Below are positions 8,570 through 14,666 of a stretch of 16,305 bases of DNA, in pieces. The notes under the pieces are model-generated. The model was not told the origin of the DNA, did not search any database, and saw nothing but the letters and a program-made list of their open reading frames with translations. A program made the position numbers and the translations under genes. The stretch is from Fimenecus sp045613065. Lineage in GTDB: Bacteria; Bacillota; Clostridia; Oscillospirales; Acutalibacteraceae. Positions within the stretch are counted from its first letter, which is position 1; each line of letters begins with the position of its first letter. The stretch covers positions 1 to 16,305 of the forward strand of contig JAZLAH010000077.1 in assembly GCA_045613065.1 (NCBI GenBank), given 5' to 3'.

Positions 8570-8821
8570 TTAAATTACCCCAATGCGAAGCCAACAAGCC
8601 CTACCCCATATACCGTCATTTTTTCCGTTTGAACCACACTCATATCCAAATTTCCGCTGTGTTTCCTGAAACGTGTTAATAGCAAATACGCTATCATCAC
8701 CGCATGTACCATCAATCACTAACGGTTTACCATCTTTTCCGCAGTATTGCAAAACATGTAAAAATGACTGCATTATCCACACATCTGTTCCTGTGCTACC
8801 CTTTTTAACTACATCAAACAT
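8570..8821 (-). CDS. Stand-alone peptidoglycan-binding domain protein
   Basis: 83 aa that are almost entirely one PG_binding_1-like fold: VKKGSTGTDVWIMQSFLHVL, then DGTCGDDSVFAINTFQ, the usual G-x3-V-x2-LQ and DG-x-FG-x2-T-x3-V-x2-FQ pattern with a Cys in place of Phe. No enzymatic domain, signal peptide or membrane segment. The start overlaps the holin stop codon (TAATG) with a GGGTGAT site, and its own stop abuts the ATG of the hydrolase, so the three genes form one cassette. Probable role: wall-targeting subunit for the hydrolase that lacks such a domain, or a small tail component. Confidence 0.75.
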   Translation of the reverse strand: MFDVVKKGSTGTDVWIMQSFLHVLQYCGKDGKPLVIDGTCGDDSVFAINTFQETQRKFGYECGSNGKNDGIWGRACWLRIGVI

Positions 8822-9048
8822 TATTTATCACCCTTCAATAGAAAATCTGTCAACTTCTGGAGTGCTAATGTATTATTGTTAAGTGCTTCTGTTACTTCAT
8901 GCATTTCTTCTTTATGCTGTGCGTTTAGTTCTGTTATCTGTTCCATGTGCTTATCGTTCGACTTATTTATATACCACATCATCAAAAGGCATATTACGAT
9001 AGGAAAACCTAACTGGGCAATAACTGTCCCAATGTTTGATAAATCCAT
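8821..9048 (-). CDS. Holin, BhlA/UviB-like
   Basis: 75 aa from ATG 9048 (MDLSNIGTVIAQLGFPIVIC), chosen because GAAAGGAGAAAG precedes it; an in-frame ATG at 9084 would place that ribosome site inside the coding sequence. One hydrophobic segment (about residues 8-26, QLGFPIVICLLMMWY) is followed by a charged helical tail (KHMEQITELNAQHKEEMHEV) ending in LLKGDK. This layout (short N-terminus, a single membrane span, cytoplasmic coiled coil) is that of BhlA/UviB/YvrJ-type phage holins. It would oligomerise in the membrane to release the hydrolase. It is the first gene of the late operon, about 20 nt behind its promoter. Confidence 0.75.
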   Translation of the reverse strand: MDLSNIGTVIAQLGFPIVICLLMMWYINKSNDKHMEQITELNAQHKEEMHEVTEALNNNTLALQKLTDFLLKGDK

Positions 9049-9072
9049 AACAAACTTTCTCCTTTCAAGTAA

Positions 9073-9101
9073 ATTATAACACATACTTGCAAATTTGTAA
9101 A
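9073..9101 (-). promoter_or_regulatory. Late-operon promoter (extended -10)
   Basis: Read leftward: -35 TTTACA at 9101-9096, 17-bp spacer, -10 TATAAT at 9078-9073 with an upstream TGT (extended -10). The predicted start near 9066 leaves about 18 nt before the holin ATG, just enough for its Shine-Dalgarno. This is near consensus for sigma-A, unlike phi29's late A3 promoter, which lacks a good -35 and needs activator p4. Confidence 0.8.
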
Positions 9102-9115
9102 TAATATGTTAATAT
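9087..9115 (+). promoter_or_regulatory. Packaging ATPase promoter, overlapping the late promoter
   Basis: -35 TTGCAA at 9087-9092, 17-bp spacer, -10 TAATAT at 9110-9115 preceded by TGT. The expected transcription start (about +7 from the -10) is 9122, the A of the ATPase ATG. The element interleaves with the leftward late promoter: each -35 lies in the other's spacer. A near-palindrome TTgCAAATTTGtAA (9087-9100) covers both -35 boxes. Confidence 0.65.
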
Positions 9116-9121
9116 TGTTAT

Positions 9122-10180
9122 ATGGAAAAATCTGCAAAATTTTATGACGGAACTAAACTTTTAAGTATGTCTGATTTGGATAATAACAAACCAGAGATTT
9201 ATATCTGTACCACAAACAGGTCAGCAGGAAAGACCACATTTTTTAACAGATATTGCGTTAAAAGGTTCTTGAAATATGGTGAAAAATTTATGGTGCTGTA
9301 TCGTTTCAATTATGAATTGGATAATATAGCTGATAAATTTTTTAAAGATATAAAATCATTGTTTTTTCCTGCCTATGAAATGATATCTGAAAAGAAGAAC
9401 AGAGGATTATATCATGAATTGTTTTTATTGGATTTGGTAACAGATAAAAAAGTTTCCTGTGGTTATGCCGTTGCGTTAAATACTTCTGACCAGATTAAAA
9501 AATATTCGCACTTCTTTTCGGATACCATGCGAATTGTTTTTGATGAATTTCAATCTGAAGTAAATCATTACTGTGACAATGAGATTAGGAAATTTATATC
9601 TATACATACTTCTGTCGCAAGAGGAAATGGGGAACAGGTGCGTTATGTTCCTGTGTTTATGATAAGCAACCCTGTAAGTATTATAAATCCATATTATACT
9701 GAATTGGGCATTACTGAAAGATTAAATAAAGATACAAAATATTTAAGAGGACACGGGTATGTTTTAGAACAGGGGTATGTTGATAGTGCAGGAGAAGCAC
9801 AAACTAAATCTTTGTTTAATAAAGCATTTGAAAATAATGATTATATGCTTTATAATACACAGGGAGTTTATCTAAATGACAATACTGCTTTTATTGAAAA
9901 ACCAGAAGGGTATAGCAGATATTTGGCAACAATTAAATATCTCGGAAAAGAATATGCAATACGGCAGTATTCTGAATTAGGATTAATTTACTGCGATAAG
10001 AATGTGGATAATACACATAGATTTAAAATAAGCGTTACAACTGATGACCATAATGTTAATTATGTTATGTTAAAAAATAATGATATGTTTATTGCTAATA
10101 TGAAGTGGTATTTTGAAAGAGGTTGCTTCAGATTTAAAGATTTAGCTTGCAAAGAAGCTATCATAAAATTAATATCCTGA
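9122..10180 (+). CDS. DNA packaging ATPase (phi29 gp16-like)
   Basis: 352 aa (phi29 gp16 is 332). Residues 1-20 (MEKSAKFYDGTKLLSMSDL) fit gp16 N-termini. Walker A is TTNRSAGKTTF with Lys37/Thr38; Walker B is MRIVFDEF with Asp141/Glu142; Arg167 in SVARGNGEQ is placed like the arginine finger; FMISNPVSIINPYY follows as the coupling/sensor segment. The C-terminal vestigial-nuclease region ends FRFKDLACKEAIIKL, like gp16 (YLRFDNQVIRNIAYEL). It forms a ring on the prohead vertex, in phi29 via pRNA, and pumps DNA in. Transcribed rightward, opposite to the virion genes, unlike phi29. No Shine-Dalgarno precedes the ATG, and the predicted promoter start coincides with it. The last codons carry the promoter of the downstream RNA. 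Confidence 0.93.
   Translation: MEKSAKFYDGTKLLSMSDLDNNKPEIYICTTNRSAGKTTFFNRYCVKRFLKYGEKFMVLYRFNYELDNIADKFFKDIKSLFFPAYEMISEKKNRGLYHELFLLDLVTDKKVSCGYAVALNTSDQIKKYSHFFSDTMRIVFDEFQSEVNHYCDNEIRKFISIHTSVARGNGEQVRYVPVFMISNPVSIINPYYTELGITERLNKDTKYLRGHGYVLEQGYVDSAGEAQTKSLFNKAFENNDYMLYNTQGVYLNDNTAFIEKPEGYSRYLATIKYLGKEYAIRQYSELGLIYCDKNVDNTHRFKISVTTDDHNVNYVMLKNNDMFIANMKWYFERGCFRFKDLACKEAIIKLIS
10147..10175 (+). promoter_or_regulatory. Promoter for the structured RNA behind the ATPase gene
   Basis: TTGCAA at 10147-10152, 17-bp spacer, TAATAT at 10170-10175, identical in both hexamers and spacing to the ATPase promoter. It lies inside the last codons of the ATPase gene. The expected start is 10181-10182, the first pair of the terminal helix of the RNA. 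It could be chance within coding sequence, but the match in position is exact. Confidence 0.6.
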
Positions 10181-10291
10181 TTATCTGTCTATGCTATATA
10201 TCTCGGTTATCAGGGAGAGCACAGTTGAAAGATACTGCCTTGGTAATATCGGATTTGCTAACCGCTTGATATATACATAGATTATAGATAA
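10181..10291 (+). ncRNA. Candidate packaging RNA (pRNA-like)
   Basis: About 111 nt with paired ends. Helix P1: TTATCT (10181-10186) with AGATAA (10286-10291); TCTATG (10188-10193) with CATAGA (10276-10281); bulged C10194; TATATATC (10195-10202) with GATATATA (10268-10275). Inside, CGGTTA (10204-10209) is complementary to TAACCG (10259-10264), and an arm CAGGG..CAGT/ACTG..CCTTG spans 10211-10242 with an 8-nt loop. The core (10204-10265) is about 47% GC, well above its AT-rich surroundings. No ribosome site or credible ORF is present. phi29-type motors need a pRNA with paired ends and two arms whose GGUU/AACC loops pair between molecules; its sequence is poorly conserved, so position beside the ATPase, own promoter, terminator and structure are the arguments. 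The identification is inference; another structured RNA is possible. Confidence 0.6.
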
Positions 10292-10293
10292 TA

Positions 10294-10330
10294 AGAGTGC
10301 AAGTAATAACGCTTGCACTCTCTTTGTTTA
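10294..10330. terminator. Bidirectional terminator between converging operons
   Basis: A 9-bp stem GAGTGCAAG/CTTGCACTC (10295-10303 and 10312-10320) with an 8-nt loop. Rightward it is followed by TCTTTGTTT; leftward by a TTATTAT stretch. It would end the ATPase/RNA transcript on one side and the replication operon on the other. Confidence 0.85.
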
Positions 10331-10588
10331 CATCGGTTTGTATGGTTCAGGAAGATAAGACCATGCTATTACATTTTTATCTTCTATCCACCCTTCATCA
10401 CTATCAAGATAGACCCAACCACCACGGTTTAGTTCTGGAAAATTATAATCATCAAATTCAGATAAATTTTCTATCCATGTGCAGATATATAAAAACCCTT
10501 TATCATTTGTTATAAGAAATTGCTTTTTATTGTACACAGGTTTAAAATCTGGGTATGGAAACCATGTATATTCTTTACTATAAAACAT
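10328..10588 (-). CDS. DUF551-like small protein
   Basis: 86 aa from ATG 10588 (MFYSKEYTWFPYPDF), placed 5 nt after the GAGGTGA site that overlaps the polymerase stop codon; a GTG three codons upstream is less likely because it sits inside that site. Aromatic-rich, with FPYPDFKPVYNKKQFLITND near the start and a C-terminal NVIAWSYLPEPYKP. The closing V-x-x-W-x-x-LPEPP-like pattern and the length match DUF551 proteins, common phage accessory proteins of unknown function. It is the last gene of the replication operon, just before the shared terminator. Confidence 0.7.
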   Translation of the reverse strand: MFYSKEYTWFPYPDFKPVYNKKQFLITNDKGFLYICTWIENLSEFDDYNFPELNRGGWVYLDSDEGWIEDKNVIAWSYLPEPYKPM

Positions 10589-10593
10589 ATTAT

Positions 10594-12462
10594 TCACCTC
10601 ATTTTGTATGTAGTATCTTCAAGTACAACTCCACCTAATATTCTTTTTGGTAACAATTTTCCTTCTAATTCTAATCCATAGTCAAAATCTCTAATAGTCT
10701 TATCACCTCTTTTAATATCATCAATAAATTGTTGTTTGCATACTTCTGGCATACCTGCACATTTTACATCATAATTATCACCTTCCAATTCTATATATGT
10801 TTTCTGTCTCACAAACCAACCATAATCCCAATGACTTTCAATTTTCCAACAACAAAAATCTGTATCATGTAGTTTTATATTTTTAATTTCATTTTCATTT
10901 AAATCACAATGTATCGAGTCTGTATCAGCGTAAATAAATCCACGTTTATCCTTACCATAATAATTGGCTTGGGCTGCTCTTATTGTAAAGTTTCTTGAGT
11001 AAGAAGTAATTGCTGAACCGCAAGCAATATATCCTGCTTTTTTATTGTTTTCAATTACTCTTTCAAAACCAATTACACCATCTTCTTTTAAGTAAGCATA
11101 TTTGAATGAACTGTCTGTATTTGTTGCCATCTTTCCATATAAATTATTTAGGAAGAGTTTTGCCAAACTACGAATAGCACCGCTTGAATTTTGTTTTATC
11201 TTTTTGTATTTATTTATATATTCGTCATATAGTCCTTTTACACTCTCAAACCAACAACCAGATAAATATACTGTATCTTCTAAATTATAATGTTCAAGTA
11301 AAAGATAATAGTCTGTCATTGTTAGTGTTAATTCTACTGTCGAAGGTTTGATACTCCCATCTAAAGACTTATAAAACCTGTGATAGTTACCATTCTTGTC
11401 TCTTAAATCGGAAGTTTTTAAACATTCTGTTGCCTTGTATTTAAAATCTCCCTTAATTTGTATGAAGGGTAAATATCCTTCCTTTAAATAAAATCTTGTT
11501 TTTATCTTTATGAAAAAATATCTATGGTTCATTAAAGCAACCTGTGGTATCTTACCTTCCCAAAAATGTGGTTCACCTACTGGAAAATAATTACCGCTTT
11601 CCGAACTCATCATAGAAGGGTATAGCGAATTAACGTCTATCGTAATTCCATTTTCAAATAATTTTTCTTCTTTTCCTTCAGCTAAATAACACCAACCACC
11701 TTTATATGATTTGCGGATATATTCTCCTGCTGTCTTTTTGCCATATTTTTCTTCATCTATTGGAATTTCATATAGGTCTGGAAACCATGACTTAAATAAT
11801 TTTGATGATAACAGAGATTTATATTCATCAAAGCAACATGAACCTATTGTTAATTTCTTGTGCCCTTGTTTGAACATAATCTCAAGTGCTTCTTTAACTA
11901 CTAATACGTCATTTGAAATGTATTCTTTTTCCTGCTCTGTTATTTCGCAACCGGCATATCTGAAACCTTTATATTCCATATCAAGTTTTTTGTGCTTCGT
12001 ATCAAATGCCTTTCCAATTACTTTTACGGAAAATGGAAGGAGTTTTAAACTATCACGCAGTTCAATTATTTTATCATCATGTTTTATTTTTATATCATAC
12101 CATTGTCCCATATCTGATATTAGATATTTGAATGATTTGCTGTCCATATATTTATCTGATTTCCACTCAACGTCAAATTCTTTATCTGATAATTTTTTAA
12201 CTGCCTGTTTATAGTTGAGTTTACGAAGTAATAAATCTAACCAAAAATTTCCATCAAATTTTAAATTGTGATAATATACTATCACATTTGTATCTAAAGA
12301 TTTAAGATATTTAAATGTGTCTTCTATGGAATGAAATATTATTACATCTTCTGTGAACAGTTCTACCAGAGCAGAAGCCCACACTTCTGTGTACTTCTGC
12401 CCTTCGTATACTGTTGTTTCAAAATCACCTACAAAATATCTTATCTTCTTTTCTCTGCTCAT
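10594..12462 (-). CDS. Protein-primed family B DNA polymerase (phi29 gp2-like)
   Basis: 622 aa (phi29: 572-575). The exonuclease motifs are complete: ExoI DFET (Asp13, Glu15), ExoII HNLKFD (Asn66, Asp70), ExoIII YISND (Tyr181, Asp185). Polymerase motifs: A, DVNSLYP (Asp276, Tyr281); B, KLFLNNLYGK (Lys435, Tyr442, Gly443); C, YADTDS (Asp513, Asp515); and the KTY motif (Lys554, Tyr556). The insertions between A, B and C correspond to TPR1 and TPR2, which bind the terminal protein and give processivity and strand displacement. All catalytic residues are present, so it should be active in priming, elongation and proofreading. The start overlaps the terminal protein stop by 4 nt (ATGA) without a strong ribosome site, implying translational coupling. 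Confidence 0.97.
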   Translation of the reverse strand: MSREKKIRYFVGDFETTVYEGQKYTEVWASALVELFTEDVIIFHSIEDTFKYLKSLDTNVIVYYHNLKFDGNFWLDLLLRKLNYKQAVKKLSDKEFDVEWKSDKYMDSKSFKYLISDMGQWYDIKIKHDDKIIELRDSLKLLPFSVKVIGKAFDTKHKKLDMEYKGFRYAGCEITEQEKEYISNDVLVVKEALEIMFKQGHKKLTIGSCCFDEYKSLLSSKLFKSWFPDLYEIPIDEEKYGKKTAGEYIRKSYKGGWCYLAEGKEEKLFENGITIDVNSLYPSMMSSESGNYFPVGEPHFWEGKIPQVALMNHRYFFIKIKTRFYLKEGYLPFIQIKGDFKYKATECLKTSDLRDKNGNYHRFYKSLDGSIKPSTVELTLTMTDYYLLLEHYNLEDTVYLSGCWFESVKGLYDEYINKYKKIKQNSSGAIRSLAKLFLNNLYGKMATNTDSSFKYAYLKEDGVIGFERVIENNKKAGYIACGSAITSYSRNFTIRAAQANYYGKDKRGFIYADTDSIHCDLNENEIKNIKLHDTDFCCWKIESHWDYGWFVRQKTYIELEGDNYDVKCAGMPEVCKQQFIDDIKRGDKTIRDFDYGLELEGKLLPKRILGGVVLEDTTYKMR

Positions 12463-13145
12463 ACTGAAAAATATTGTGCTAAATGACTTTCTAATTCTTC
12501 TAATCCTTTTTCAAGATTTGATTGTTCGCCAGAATAATATAAAACTTTTTGTGCATCTTCTTTAAATTCGTCTGGTGCTATACCTATTGCAAGTAAAGTA
12601 TCTTCTTTTCCATATTCGGATATATATTCATCTATCTTATTTTTAAAGTGAATACCAAACTGTCCTGCACCTTTAAGGGAACTATCGTCAATAATTGAAA
12701 TTATATTATCGTATAAATTTTCACCTTCATCATATACTGATTGTTTATCCCAATATGTATTATTTTCACTATCATAATAATACCCATCATCATTAATTTT
12801 TTCGACAATACTTCTTTTATCGTTATAGGAATAATCATCTGTATACCAATTATAATATTCTGCTTGATTATATTTATATTCCTGCTTTTTTAATTTTCTT
12901 TCTTCTGCTCTTTTTTCTTGTGTTTGAATGTATTTTAATGCTCTTTGTTCACCTGTCTCAAGTTTATAATCTTTTAACTTTTTATTTCTTTGAAGTGATA
13001 AAGCCCTGATTTTTTGTGGTGAAGCTGTTTGTATCATTTCAGTAACCGCTGATGAATATTCACCACTTCGGTTTACTGCTCTAATTAGATTTTTTCTTCT
13101 CTTTTCGGTTATAGTGACTTTCTTTTTTCTCGGCTTTTTAGGCAA
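12459..13145 (-). CDS. Terminal protein (replication primer, phi29 gp3-like)
   Basis: 228 aa from TTG 13145 (MPKKPRKKKVTITEKRRKNL). A longer reading from GTG 13157 is open, but the near-perfect AAAGGTGGTGAT ribosome site lies over those codons and is correctly spaced for TTG 13145. The N-terminus is highly basic (nonspecific DNA binding, as in phi29 TP), followed by a charged helical region to about residue 95, a Tyr/Asp-rich middle (EYYNWYTDDYSYNDKRS), and an acidic helical C-terminus. phi29 TP is 266 aa and primes through Ser232; the C-terminal serines in YYSGEQSNLEK (about 205 and 209) are the plausible priming residues, not proven. Sequence similarity to TP by eye is weak; the call rests on position before the polymerase, size and layout. 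Confidence 0.8.
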   Translation of the reverse strand: MPKKPRKKKVTITEKRRKNLIRAVNRSGEYSSAVTEMIQTASPQKIRALSLQRNKKLKDYKLETGEQRALKYIQTQEKRAEERKLKKQEYKYNQAEYYNWYTDDYSYNDKRSIVEKINDDGYYYDSENNTYWDKQSVYDEGENLYDNIISIIDDSSLKGAGQFGIHFKNKIDEYISEYGKEDTLLAIGIAPDEFKEDAQKVLYYSGEQSNLEKGLEELESHLAQYFSV

Positions 13146-13171
13146 ATAAATCACCACCTTTAGAATAAATT

Positions 13172-13192
13172 AGTGGGGCATAAAGCCCCACT
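13172..13192 (-). terminator. GC-rich hairpin before the terminal protein gene (attenuator-like)
   Basis: A perfect 8-bp stem AGTGGGGC/GCCCCACT with a 5-nt loop lies between the SSB-like gene and the terminal protein. Leftward it is followed by AATTTATTC, a weak T-tract, then directly by the terminal protein ribosome site. It probably terminates part of the transcripts or marks an mRNA processing point, giving less terminal protein and polymerase than SSB. Confidence 0.6.
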
Positions 13193-13215
13193 TTAAAATT
13201 TAATATTGTTTCTAT

Positions 13216-13596
13216 TTATGCGAGGGAGCATGAAAGAAAACTTCTACCTTTATAATTTTTACTTTCAATTCCGTAACACTTAATTACAAATTCTTCATCA
13301 GTTCCTTCCAGTTCTGAAGCTATATTCAGGAAACTTTCAATAAAACTCTGCGAACCTGTATAATATTTTGTTCCTGCTTCGTCAACAATTACAAACTGCT
13401 GATAGTCAGTATCATCTGAATATTCGTTGTGAATATCAAGTGTTGCGTAATAGTCTACTTTGATTATTCCTTCGCCTTCATTTTCAACTACTGTATTAAT
13501 GTTAAGTGCATCTCCGAGGTCTTTAAGTTTAATTCTTTCTCTTGCTGTCAATTCTTTTGAACATTCTTTAATTTCTACTGTGTACTTCTTATCCAT
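13216..13596 (-). CDS. Putative single-stranded DNA-binding protein (phi29 gp5 position)
   Basis: 126 aa, close to phi29 SSB gp5 (124 aa). Beta-rich with central aromatic strands: IIKVDYYATLDIHNEY, YQQFVIVDEAGTKYYTGSQS, FIESFLNIASELEG, and a C-terminal FVIKCYGIESKNYKGRSFL. The YYTGSQSF...NYKGRSFLSCS pattern is one I associate with small phage ssDNA-binding proteins; the aromatic and lysine residues would bind strands displaced during protein-primed replication. Not confirmable without a structure search. The ribosome site AAAGGAG precedes ATG 13596. It lies between the 87-aa early protein and the terminal protein, the same relative place as gp5 in phi29. Confidence 0.6.
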   Translation of the reverse strand: MDKKYTVEIKECSKELTARERIKLKDLGDALNINTVVENEGEGIIKVDYYATLDIHNEYSDDTDYQQFVIVDEAGTKYYTGSQSFIESFLNIASELEGTDEEFVIKCYGIESKNYKGRSFLSCSLA

Positions 13597-13614
13597 TTTT
13601 ATTTCTCCTTTTCT

Positions 13615-13878
13615 TTACTCTATAGGCGTTGCTAATTTGATAAACTGTTCTTCTTCCATAGCATATTTCTGTTCAAACTCTGTTAATGTTAGAACTGCTA
13701 CTGCTTTCTGATTTTCTGGAAGAAGTTTTGAAATAGCTTTTAATGCTTTTTCATTTGAAGTAAATTTTACTCCTACTGGAATCTCAATTTCTGTTACCTT
13801 CTGCGTTTCTACATCTACGCAAAGTGTGTTTACAATAGTTCCCTTTACAGTTCTTGATACTACTCTTTTTCTTGCCAT
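13615..13878 (-). CDS. Small early protein of a common phage family (phi29 gp6 position)
   Basis: 87 aa. The start MARKRVVSRTVKGTIVNTLC, then DVETQKVTEIEIPVG, NEKALKAISKLLPENQKAVA and QKYAMEEEQFIKL, fits a recurrent family of 80-90-aa early phage proteins (basic start with RT-x-K, a beta hairpin around V-D-V-E-T, a helix N-E-K-A-L-K, and a final MxEEQFI). I cannot name its function. Its place just before the SSB gene equals that of phi29 gp6, the histone-like replication activator, so DNA binding is a reasonable but unproven guess. A divergent relative lies at 15557-15829. It has a GAAAGGAG ribosome site and its own upstream promoter. Confidence 0.65.
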   Translation of the reverse strand: MARKRVVSRTVKGTIVNTLCVDVETQKVTEIEIPVGVKFTSNEKALKAISKLLPENQKAVAVLTLTEFEQKYAMEEEQFIKLATPIE

Positions 13879-13935
13879 TATTTATTTCTCCTTTCTATTT
13901 ATGGGTTATGGCTTCGCCCTTGATGCTTTAATGTT

Positions 13936-13965
13936 ACTATATTATGGTACTAAATGCAATAACAA
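13936..13965 (-). promoter_or_regulatory. Internal replication-operon promoter
   Basis: Leftward -35 TTGTTA (13965-13960), 18-bp spacer, -10 TATAGT (13941-13936), in a 107-bp gap before the 87-aa gene. The 10-mer AAAGTGTTAA (13965-13974), repeated near the other early promoters, touches its -35 box. The remainder of the gap holds a leader of about 50 nt with the ribosome site. Confidence 0.5.
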
Positions 13966-13985
13966 AAGTGTTAATTTTTATTAAG

Positions 13986-14294
13986 TTATGTAATATTTTT
14001 GAAATACTTTTGTAATATTTTCTGTTGGTAGGCAAGACGCACTTTATACGATAACTGCGAAGCTGATACGCCATTACGAATTGCGGATAATGCATCACGA
14101 AGATATATGTTTTGAGTGCTATCTCCTAATGTGATTGTAATTGTTATATCGTCATTATCATCTGTATAGGTAACTGATATTTCGCCTTTTACAGTGCGTA
14201 ATAACATACACTTTATTTTGTGTGCTGTTGATGAAAGAATTGTTGCTCTTGCGTCATGATAAAGTTTGTCATGTGATTTATTTGTCCAACTCAT
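13986..14294 (-). CDS. Small early protein, unknown function
   Basis: 102 aa that I do not recognise. Residues 1-30 are basic and likely helical (MSWTNKSHDKLYHDARATIL), 31-65 are Thr/Ile-rich strands with an acidic turn (GEISVTYTDDNDDITITITL), and 66-102 are helical and end basic (LRDALSAIRNGVSASQLSYK; KILQKYFKNIT). No membrane segment or catalytic motif. It overlaps the 57-aa gene by 17 nt and has a GAGGGG ribosome site, so it is co-translated. The position in the early operon suggests a host-takeover or regulatory role, without direct evidence. Confidence 0.6.
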   Translation of the reverse strand: MSWTNKSHDKLYHDARATILSSTAHKIKCMLLRTVKGEISVTYTDDNDDITITITLGDSTQNIYLRDALSAIRNGVSASQLSYKVRLAYQQKILQKYFKNIT

Positions 14295-14451
14295 AGTCTA
14301 TTTCCCCTCTTATATGTTCTAATTCTTCTGTTACTTCTTTCCAGTTATCGCAGGAACAGTAAAATTCATTGTTTAGAAATATGGCATAGTAGCCATATTT
14401 CTGTAAGATTGTAATTGAATGGTCTGCGTAAAGCCAATTTGATATGTTCAT
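14278..14451 (-). CDS. 57-aa early protein, unknown function
   Basis: 57 aa: starts MNISNWLYADHSITILQKYG, then YYAIFLNNEFYCSCDNWKEV, and ends in an acidic helix EELEHIRGEIDYELDK. Aromatic-rich with a CxC pair. The ribosome site GGAAGG lies 9 nt before ATG 14451, and the stop overlaps the start of the 102-aa gene by 17 nt; the tight packing supports it as real. It resembles the many short acidic early proteins of phages; no function can be assigned. Confidence 0.6.
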   Translation of the reverse strand: MNISNWLYADHSITILQKYGYYAIFLNNEFYCSCDNWKEVTEELEHIRGEIDYELDK

Positions 14452-14468
14452 AATTTTTTCCTTCCTTA

Positions 14469-14654
14469 TTATATAAATGCATATACATAATCGAGTTCAA
14501 GTCCGAGTTCTTCGGCAAGTATATCTTCTACTGCTTCATAGTCTCCTGCTTCAATAGCTTCATCTATCATTAGTTTTGTTTCCTGTACGATAGAGATTGC
14601 TTCTGATTTTGAAATGCCATCACGTTTCATTAGAATGTTTACTATTTCTTTCAT
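14469..14654 (-). CDS. 61-aa acidic helical early protein
   Basis: 61 aa, strongly acidic and predicted all-helical: MKEIVNILMKRDGISKSEAI, then ETKLMIDEAIEAGDYEAVED and ILAEELGLELDYVYAF. The pattern (M-x-x-RDG-x-x-x-x-EA, then helix, GDY-x-x-x-x-D-I-x-x-x-x-LGLE-x-DYV) is common in short proteins of phages and plasmids of Firmicutes; I know no function. The charge could suggest DNA mimicry, a guess. AAGGAG precedes ATG 14654, and that site overlaps the stop of the 37-aa gene upstream. Confidence 0.7.
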   Translation of the reverse strand: MKEIVNILMKRDGISKSEAISIVQETKLMIDEAIEAGDYEAVEDILAEELGLELDYVYAFI

Positions 14655-14666
14655 TGTTTTTTCTCC

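Noticed and set aside
10204..10264. Possible tRNA (6-bp CGGTTA/TAACCG acceptor-like stem around about 60 nt).
   Set aside because: There is no T-loop GTTCRA signature, no D-loop GG pattern and no proper anticodon arm, and it is too short for a tRNA.
10191..10280. A 29-codon open frame (ATG 10191 to TAG 10280) inside the candidate pRNA.
   Set aside because: There is no ribosome site, it starts inside the terminal helix, and the pairing pattern and GC rise explain the region better.
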